This document shows positions 58,318 to 64,000 of a stretch of 64,000 nt of DNA, in pieces. How positions within the stretch are numbered: the first letter of the stretch is position 1; every line of letters starts with the position of its first letter. The translations under genes were made by a program, and so were the position numbers. Source of the DNA: Diplonema japonicum. Its lineage: Eukaryota > Euglenozoa > Diplonemea > Diplonemida > Diplonemidae. The notes under the pieces are model-generated. The model did no database searches, was not told the DNA's origin, and saw only the letters and a list, made by a program, of their open reading frames with translations. The DNA lies in assembly GCA_964019335.1 (NCBI GenBank), contig OZ025657.1, positions 186,001-250,000 on the forward strand, read 5' to 3'.

Positions 58318-60486
58318 CTAGTTCGGCTTGTTGAACACCACATAATGAACGGTTCGGGGCGGCATGTTAAGAACAACATCGACAGAATAATCCCTGTTCA
58401 CGGTGTGAGACGCCGCCTGCTGCCCGTCAATAGAAACAAGCGTGGTAGTACTGAGGCCTGTGTAATAGACAGGGATGTTGACAGTGGTCATGAGCGAGGT
58501 CTCTGTGGGGTTGAAGATCATAGCAAGCCCCACCTCAGCAGTCTCTGAGTAAGGGTTAACGTGAAGGAATCCGTCCCAGGACTGCATAGAAGGCCTCCTA
58601 ATGTGCACAACAGGTTGGATGAGGGTGTTCCTGTGTGTCTTGTACATCCCGATCCACTTCTGCAACACCGCCTTCATTGCATCGCTAGTGTAGGGAACAT
58701 TGCCCCTGTAGCATGCGGCGGTCCCCGCACCAAGGTACTGAGCCAAACCCCATTCGTACTCCAAGACGTGTCCCTGGAATTCCGCTGAGGTTCCTCCAGC
58801 ATGGTACTCAGTGATGGGGAGGAACATCCACCCTTGTGTGGGGAGGTGGATGTACAGATCGTCGTACAGCCCCATCCGCGACACGGAGAGGTCCCTCCAC
58901 CTGGGCAGCGAGAACTGCTGCTCGTCGTACCCAAGAACAGCCCTTGACCCTCCTTGGAAGAAGTAGTTGTCCGGCTGGTTGACGTAAACTCCAAGCTTCC
59001 TCATCTCCTTGTAGAATGCGTTCTGGAACATGGTCTGCTGGTACACGCTGTCGTCTAGGTTGTGGTGGTGTGCGTGCGACGTCGATGCGCACGTCTCCCC
59101 ACCGTACGGCCCGTCCGTCTCCAGCATCGAGAGCCCTGTGGTGTTGATGAAGCTTGTCGCCTTCCCGAACAGCTCGTCGTACCACCCGGAGGCGAAGCAC
59201 GCATCCCCCGTGTTCCCCACCGCCTGGTACTGCTTCTCCACGCTGCCGCCTCTGTCCAGGCATATTAAATCGTACCCGCCGACCTCGATCCCCTTCGCCT
59301 TGGCGTACTGGACCAGCCCCTTGACCTGCTCGATGTACTTCTCGTCGTTGCTCTCCAGCTGGAACCCGGACCCGAATGAGAAGATGAACATCTCAAAGCC
59401 CACCTCAGCCATCTGGTCCACTGCCGCCTTGAACCCAGCAGGGTCGCTCTTCGTGCAGTGGAAGAAAATGGGGTTCTCAGTGGTGTGCGGTGCCAACATC
59501 TGGGTGACGCGGTGGCGGGACAGCGTGTGCCTCTCAATCTCCTCCGAGTCGGTGACGAGGATGAACGCCTTGAAGGACTCGAAGGTCTCAGTGGGCGACA
59601 CGACGGCGCCAGGGCCACGCGAGTAGGAGCAGTTGAGGTAGGGCTCGACAGCGCCCTCGTCCTTGCAGGACGAGCAGCCGGGGATGTTGTCTACGCTGTT
59701 GGGGTAGTCGTCCTGCCATGTGCAGGCAGAGCTGTGCGCCTGGTCGGTCTTGGCGTGGAGGAGCGAGAGGGGGTTGCCCTGCTGCACGGAGCCCTCGCCG
59801 TCAGCACCGGGGACGAAGGAGCCGCGTGTGAAGTAGTAACCCCACCTGGGCATCACTCCGAGGAACTCAACAGCGGCGGCCTGTACCTGAACAGTGTCGC
59901 CGAGTGACCTTATGGTCATCCACTTCTCGATGAGCGGGATACCCTGCAGGACCTGGTAGTGGAGGGTGATCTCGACGTTGGGAGCGCCCGCAGGGGGGTG
60001 GAAGACAACGGAGAGCGTGACACCCTTAGGGGGCCACGAGTAGACAGTGCTGGAGAAACGAGTGCCTGGAGTCCATGGGAAAGGCGCCTTGGGGGCGGAC
60101 ACAGTGTGGTTGACGTACCTGAAGGCGTTGGGGTCAGCCTTGAAGGAGAGACTGGTGCGGTTGCAATAGGCAAGGAAGGTTTCGACCTGCTCAAGTCCGC
60201 CCACTTTGTACTCCTTTTCGTTCATCCAAACAGTGGCCTCGGGGTGCACTGACCTGAAAAGGGACTGCTCGCCACCGTACTTGCTTGTCGCATTCAGCAC
60301 AAGGTCCACAGTACCAAAGGCAGGAGACGTAACAAACCTTCTACTCACAAGCCCGTTCCCTATCACCAACCCATTACCAGTGTTGCTCACATAAGCAGGA
60401 TCCTTCACCATGCTCACCAACCAGTCGTCCTTTCGATCAGCCTGCACGCATGCTGCAGCCGCCAGGAGCAGCGCCAATCGTTTCAT
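58318..60486 (-). CDS. Secreted alpha-galactosidase-like (clan GH-D type) glycoside hydrolase
   Basis: A 722-residue protein with a clear signal peptide (MKRLALLLAAAACVQAD), so the ATG at 60486 is chosen over the longer frame. The first ~280 residues are beta-rich (GNGLVIGNGLVSRRFVTSPA, GVTLSVVFHPPAGAPNVEI). A barrel-like middle follows, with FEMFIFSFGSGFQLES, IEVGGYDLICLDRGG and MLETDGPYGGETC, where Asp458 is a candidate catalytic residue. A C-terminal beta domain ends the protein. The order beta-sandwich, TIM barrel, beta-sandwich and the G-YDL/ETDGP motifs resemble GH36/GH27-type alpha-galactosidases and relatives, but the family assignment is by eye. There are eight or more possible N-glycosylation sites. 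The likely site is the lysosome/food vacuole or outside the cell, acting on dietary glycans. Confidence 0.75.
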   Translation of the reverse strand: MKRLALLLAAAACVQADRKDDWLVSMVKDPAYVSNTGNGLVIGNGLVSRRFVTSPAFGTVDLVLNATSKYGGEQSLFRSVHPEATVWMNEKEYKVGGLEQVETFLAYCNRTSLSFKADPNAFRYVNHTVSAPKAPFPWTPGTRFSSTVYSWPPKGVTLSVVFHPPAGAPNVEITLHYQVLQGIPLIEKWMTIRSLGDTVQVQAAAVEFLGVMPRWGYYFTRGSFVPGADGEGSVQQGNPLSLLHAKTDQAHSSACTWQDDYPNSVDNIPGCSSCKDEGAVEPYLNCSYSRGPGAVVSPTETFESFKAFILVTDSEEIERHTLSRHRVTQMLAPHTTENPIFFHCTKSDPAGFKAAVDQMAEVGFEMFIFSFGSGFQLESNDEKYIEQVKGLVQYAKAKGIEVGGYDLICLDRGGSVEKQYQAVGNTGDACFASGWYDELFGKATSFINTTGLSMLETDGPYGGETCASTSHAHHHNLDDSVYQQTMFQNAFYKEMRKLGVYVNQPDNYFFQGGSRAVLGYDEQQFSLPRWRDLSVSRMGLYDDLYIHLPTQGWMFLPITEYHAGGTSAEFQGHVLEYEWGLAQYLGAGTAACYRGNVPYTSDAMKAVLQKWIGMYKTHRNTLIQPVVHIRRPSMQSWDGFLHVNPYSETAEVGLAMIFNPTETSLMTTVNIPVYYTGLSTTTLVSIDGQQAASHTVNRDYSVDVVLNMPPRTVHYVVFNKPN

Positions 60487-61363
60487 TTCAGGGGTTGGTT
60501 TTCTTGTATCTCTTTTTTTTTCTTTTTTGATGATGAATTCAGAAAAAAGGAAGCAAAATATAAAGTGGTGCAATGGGTGGTTATTTTTTTCCACCCCCCC
60601 CTTTTTTTTTTCTTTCAAAGATAAAGGTGAAGAACACGAAATCAAATGAAAAGATTATGTTAGACACAAAAGATGTGACAATCTAGCCTTTTCTTTCGCT
60701 CCCTTTTTTTTTTTCTTTCTTTCTTTTTTTTTTTCTTTTTGCTCAAAATTATAATGGAGCATAATAATTATGATGAGGAAAGAAGAGGAACAAAGCGTTG
60801 CAGCAACTAACTTGCGGGGGAAACATAAGAAACAAAAAAACCAAAAAAGAAGGTTTTTTTTAAAAAAAAGAAAAGCACTTTTCCGGCACACATACCAGTC
60901 TTGCACATGCATTGAATTGAAGAACATTATTTACGTTTGTTTTCCTTCTTTGTCTCCAAAAAAAAAAAAAAAAAAAAAAAAAAAAGATGTCGTTGAGGGA
61001 ACCTGCAGTATGTGACAGGATCGCCTAAAAAAAAAAAAAAAAAAACGAGAGCGAGAAGAAATGGGGGAAGGAAAGTATGTGGTGTTCAGTTTTTATCAGA
61101 TTTCATCATTTTTTTTTTCTTCTTCTTCTATTTTTTCTTTTGTTGTTATTTCAAAAGAGCCCTGTCTACTACTCTACGTCCATCAACAAGGAAGGTGTGG
61201 CATGGTGATCAGGTAAACCCAACCTCCACTTACCCTAGTTTTCCTTCTTTGTTTTCTGTTTTTCTTTTTCTTTTAAAAGGCAATGTCTCTCAAGAACAAC
61301 CTTTCTGGAGCCTCGCAAAAATCTGATTTCTCGGAAAATTGAGGCAGACAACTATGTTCCACC
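60487..61363. other. Intergenic spacer with short-repeat copy 2
   Basis: No gene is seen. It holds purine/pyrimidine tracts, an A27 run ending at 60985 and the second copy of the short dispersed repeat (60986-61043), which itself ends in an A-run. Confidence 0.6.
60986..61043. repeat. Short dispersed repeat, copy 2
   Basis: GATGTCGTTGAGGGAACC, CTGCAGTATGTGACAGGATC and GCCTAAAA match copy 1 at 14569-14616 with a few changes. It is flanked on both sides by A-runs, as expected for insertion of an A-tailed retroposon into an A-run. Confidence 0.55.
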
Positions 61364-62212
61364 CTACACCAACAAGCGTCGGACATCGTAGCCGAGCCTA
61401 GCAAGGTTGAATATCTTGTACAGGTTCACATCTGGGCTGTCTTCTGGAGAAGGAAAGAACTCGCTGTCCTCAGCAGGAAGAGGCTCACCAAGGTACACAG
61501 GGGGCTTTGACGGCAAAGCGGGGTTACTACTTTGAAGATCAATAGGCTGCGGTGTTAGGTTAGGGGAAGATACCCTCGTGGCGACAGGTGTCGCTGCGGC
61601 AACAGGTGTCAATGCGACTGGAGACGCAACAGGCGTCGATGACAAAGAGTCCAATGGGACACCCGCAGGGATTGCCGAAGACGTAACTATGTCACGCCTT
61701 GGGGATGACAAGGTGGACTCAAGCACGCCTTTTCCTCCAAGAACTTGACCTTGAATTCTTTGAATTTTCGGAGGATTTTTCGAGCGATCCCCGACAGACT
61801 TCCCTCTTGGCACCACACACAGCTTCATCAACTCCACCATCACCTCAGGGCTGCATGAGTTCTTTTCGTCGCGTCTCCAACAGAACAACATATCACGCTG
61901 GCCTTCGCTTGCTTCGATGTGGACTTCATTCGCAGCTGCGTTGTAGCTGATGTGCTCGATCTGCTCCCACGTCAGCCCCCTTCTCAGAGCGCCAGAAGGT
62001 GTTGTCTGCAAGAGATGCGACGGTGTGACTAGTATTACCCTCTCGGACGTTTTCTTGAACTTCCTCTCTGCATTCGCCTTATCCACGCTGTGCAGCCCGT
62101 AGATGATGCCCTCCGAGAACATCTTCCCCCATCCCGGGTGCGGCTTCACCCTTCGCAGGAGCTCCTTCCGCCTCGCTGACCTTGGCGACATCGGGCTCTC
62201 AGGCGCCGGCAT
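61364..62212 (-). CDS. PH/GRAM-like domain protein
   Basis: A 282-residue protein. Residues ~22-135 have the strand pattern of a PH-like fold and probably end in a helix: KMFSEGIIYGLHSVDKANAE, RVILVTPSHLLQTT, LTWEQIEHISYNAAANEVHI, then MLFCWRRDEKN and VMVELMKLCV. PH/GRAM domains bind phosphoinositides or partner proteins at membranes. The rest is Ser/Pro/Thr-rich with repeated TPVA/SPVA units (~190-220) and a short conserved-looking C-terminus (DSEFFPSPEDSPDVNLYKIF). The start is supported by CTACAG ending 8 nt upstream after a C/T tract. Function is unknown; membrane recruitment is an inference. Confidence 0.68.
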   Translation of the reverse strand: MPAPESPMSPRSARRKELLRRVKPHPGWGKMFSEGIIYGLHSVDKANAERKFKKTSERVILVTPSHLLQTTPSGALRRGLTWEQIEHISYNAAANEVHIEASEGQRDMLFCWRRDEKNSCSPEVMVELMKLCVVPRGKSVGDRSKNPPKIQRIQGQVLGGKGVLESTLSSPRRDIVTSSAIPAGVPLDSLSSTPVASPVALTPVAAATPVATRVSSPNLTPQPIDLQSSNPALPSKPPVYLGEPLPAEDSEFFPSPEDSPDVNLYKIFNLARLGYDVRRLLV

Positions 62213-62220
62213 CCTCTCAC

Positions 62221-62285
62221 CTGTAGGGCTACATGATTACTGCAGAAAAGAGAAAAGGAATAAGGAATAAGGAATAAGAACTGTA
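62221..62285 (-). promoter_or_regulatory. Predicted trans-splice acceptor of the PH-like gene
   Basis: A CTT-rich tract (complement of about 62242-62280) is followed by candidate AGs, the last in CTACAG (62221-62223), 8 nt before the ATG at 62212. Confidence 0.5.
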
Positions 62286-62505
62286 TTTCTTTTCCAGAGG
62301 GGGGGGAAGGGTTTCTCTGCTATCATCCGTTCTTTTATTTGCGTTTTTTTTTTCCCCCTCTCTCACTCCCCTCCCGTTCTCCCCCGGGGGAAAAAAAAAA
62401 ATAGGAAAGTAAAACAAAACAAAAAAAAAAAAGAAATTGGGTCCTCCCTCAGAAGCGACCGGTGAAACAAAGATTGGCACTTGTTTCTTTTCTGTCTGTG
62501 TGACT

Positions 62506-63936
62506 CTATGCTGTTTTGAAAAAGTCAGTCGCTTCAAGAGACTGGACAGCACGGAGACCGGACAGCAAGCAGTCGTTGACACCAATACCAATGGTGCACA
62601 TGCCTGCAAGGGAGATGTTGTGGGGGAGAAGGGCTGTGGTGATTTTGTCCATGCGCGCGCGATGGCCTGAGTTGAACTGAGGAATGGCGTGCTTGGTGCA
62701 GGTGGTCGTCACTAGGGACTCCTTGAGATCAACGATGATGCCTGCGTACTTCTCCAGCGCAGCAGCGGCGACAACAGGCGCGTCAATGCCCTTTAGCCAT
62801 GCTTTTGTCTTCAGCTCACCGCCTATCATCACAGTGATGGCCACTGCTTGCTTTCCCTTGTACTCTACACCCTCATACTGCTGCGGGAAAGTGTAGGAGT
62901 CCATAGTCGCACCTAATATCTCACCGTTTGGCACCAGGAACCCGAAGCTCCTCAGCTTCTTCGAGACGGAGACACAATCCTCGTTCCCCATGATGTTCAC
63001 AAGCGTGAGGTCTGCGTGGGGGATCGACCCAAGCAACCCCGGCAGCTCTGCCAACACCGGCTTCTCGGTGCACAGCTTTGACACCAACGGCGACAAGAAA
63101 TAAGGTGCAATGGTGCAGATGATGTGGTCACACTCGATCACCTCGCCGGTCACAAGCCTCACACTGGTCGGGTTCGACCCGAGGCCGACAACAAGCGAGT
63201 TTCTTTTCACTGTCACCTTGTCGCCAAGCCCTTTGAGGAGGGCTGCAGGGAGCGTCTGCATCCCCCTCTTGAAGTTGTACATAGATTTTGTTTGCAGAGC
63301 AGCGATCTCGTCGGTGATGGGTACAGGCGAGGGGGGCTTGTAAAAACCGAAGAAGGACTTCAGGCCGCACCACAACAGGCTTCCACAGTTTTCTTCCATG
63401 GCAGCAATGGCGGGGAAGGCGTCAGCGACAGAGAGACGCGATGCGTCACCCGCAAACACGCCGCCCACCACACACTGGGACACGACCTGCATCGACTCGC
63501 CGAACTTTCTTTTGAAGAATTCAGAAATGGTCTCCGTAGACCTGTCAGCAGCGGCAGGCGTCCAGTTCATGAACTCCAAGAACAGCTGCCGGAGCCCGAT
63601 CCTGCGGAGTACCCACCACAAGGTCACTTGCTGCAGAGAGTCGTCAATGTAGATAAACCGTTTCGCAGCTGACCGCTCAGCGGGGATGAGCTCGTTCTTT
63701 ATCCCCAGCTCGCATGCTAGCTGCAGGGTGTACCCTCCTGGCCCTGAGCTCTTAAACGCCCTTGGCCCCTGCTCCGACAGCATCACCCCTTCGGTCGTTT
63801 TCAGCCACCCCCCGATTCTGTTCTCCTTTTCCAGCAACACTACCTGCACATCCCCATCCCCATGCCGCTTCACAAGCTCGTAAGAGGCAGCTAATCCGCA
63901 AGGGCCCCCGCCAATCACAACAACCTTCTTTACCAT
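62506..63936 (-). CDS. PPOX: Protoporphyrinogen IX oxidase, FAD-dependent
   Basis: A 476-residue flavoprotein of the HemY/PPOX family starting at the ATG at 63936. The FAD-binding Rossmann motif is VVVIGGGPCGLAASYEL (residues ~4-20) with the LLEKENRIGGW acidic end. Family signatures follow: LSEQGPRAFKSSGPGG, VVGGVFAGDASRLSVADAFP, MEENCGSLLWCGLK, and the C-terminal HAIPQFNSGHRARM plus LAGMCTIGIGVNDCLLSGL. The enzyme performs the oxygen-dependent six-electron oxidation of protoporphyrinogen IX, the penultimate step of heme synthesis, usually in the mitochondrion or plastid. There is no long N-terminal presequence, so targeting is unclear. It implies some heme-synthesis capacity in this organism, although neighbours are unrelated. 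Confidence 0.9.
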   Translation of the reverse strand: MVKKVVVIGGGPCGLAASYELVKRHGDGDVQVVLLEKENRIGGWLKTTEGVMLSEQGPRAFKSSGPGGYTLQLACELGIKNELIPAERSAAKRFIYIDDSLQQVTLWWVLRRIGLRQLFLEFMNWTPAAADRSTETISEFFKRKFGESMQVVSQCVVGGVFAGDASRLSVADAFPAIAAMEENCGSLLWCGLKSFFGFYKPPSPVPITDEIAALQTKSMYNFKRGMQTLPAALLKGLGDKVTVKRNSLVVGLGSNPTSVRLVTGEVIECDHIICTIAPYFLSPLVSKLCTEKPVLAELPGLLGSIPHADLTLVNIMGNEDCVSVSKKLRSFGFLVPNGEILGATMDSYTFPQQYEGVEYKGKQAVAITVMIGGELKTKAWLKGIDAPVVAAAALEKYAGIIVDLKESLVTTTCTKHAIPQFNSGHRARMDKITTALLPHNISLAGMCTIGIGVNDCLLSGLRAVQSLEATDFFKTA

Positions 63937-64000
63937 TTCTTTCTTTTTTTTTTTTATACCACGCTTTTTTTTTTTTTTTTGCACCCCGGAGGTTCCTATT

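Overview
This looks like nuclear DNA of a eukaryotic protist. The best guess is a euglenozoan (diplonemid, kinetoplastid relative or euglenid), by inference rather than proof. All roughly two dozen credible cellular genes lie on the minus strand, head to tail, with short gaps. Several start 5-18 nt after a pyrimidine tract plus AG, read on the minus strand, as expected for polycistronic transcription resolved by spliced-leader trans-splicing. The protein set fits: a one-pass receptor-type adenylate cyclase, a calpain-like pseudopeptidase, a GT60 GlcNAc-transferase, many low-complexity proteins and a giant surface lectin. TAA, TAG and TGA are all used as stops, so the code looks standard. Intergenic DNA is saturated with homopolymer runs (A, T, C or G, up to 46 nt).

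Unlike typical trypanosomatids, several genes carry small cis-spliced introns. I reconstructed seven: 36, 38, 45, 49, 56 and about 62 nt, plus one of 2,209 nt. They share a 5' site close to GTATGT. Conserved protein sequence supports them: NIP7 becomes a full 180-residue protein, a duplicated domain in the PDZ protein is completed, and a C-terminal CX2CX9CX2C finger appears in the surface lectin.

Layout, left to right, all minus strand unless stated. Partial membrane protein (1-382); M13 metallopeptidase (582-2822); Ser/Glu-rich protein (2919-4616); GT60 glycosyltransferase (4774-6242); giant LRR/beta-repeat protein (6470-11860); SAP-domain protein (12169-14526); ubiquitin-like/ankyrin protein (14652-15860); unknown helical protein (16117-17310); CCCH-RING-FYVE protein (17717-18403). 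Next comes a repeat-rich 3.2 kb gap (18404-21591) and a MYND-finger gene fused in frame to a 5'-truncated non-LTR retrotransposon (21648-24767). Then His-rich PDZ protein (24998-28164), unknown protein (28245-29093), ArfGAP (29288-29785), PDZ-like protein (29899-30633), B-box/calpain-like protein (30780-33239) and PEP-mutase/isocitrate-lyase superfamily enzyme (33388-34296). A possible split or decayed gene follows (34340-35040), then a ubiquitin-like/WD protein (35964-37118). A mobile-element zone at 37.1-41.5 kb holds MITE-like palindromes, a SINE-like repeat and two retrotransposon fragments. After it come adenylate cyclase (43191-45986), surface lectin (46188-52107), NIP7 (52347-55136), helical glomulin/ALF4-like protein (55232-56806), secreted glycoside-hydrolase-like protein (58318-60486), PH/GRAM-like protein (61364-62212) and protoporphyrinogen oxidase (62506-63936).

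The most striking observations are the short-intron set; the NIP7 intron swollen by a dead piggyBac transposon on the plus strand; the MYND-reverse transcriptase chimera; retroelement fragments that begin exactly at T-runs; and a MITE-like family ending in C/G homopolymers. I see no operon-like functional clustering; neighbours appear to share only transcription. No tRNA, rRNA or CRISPR was recognised.
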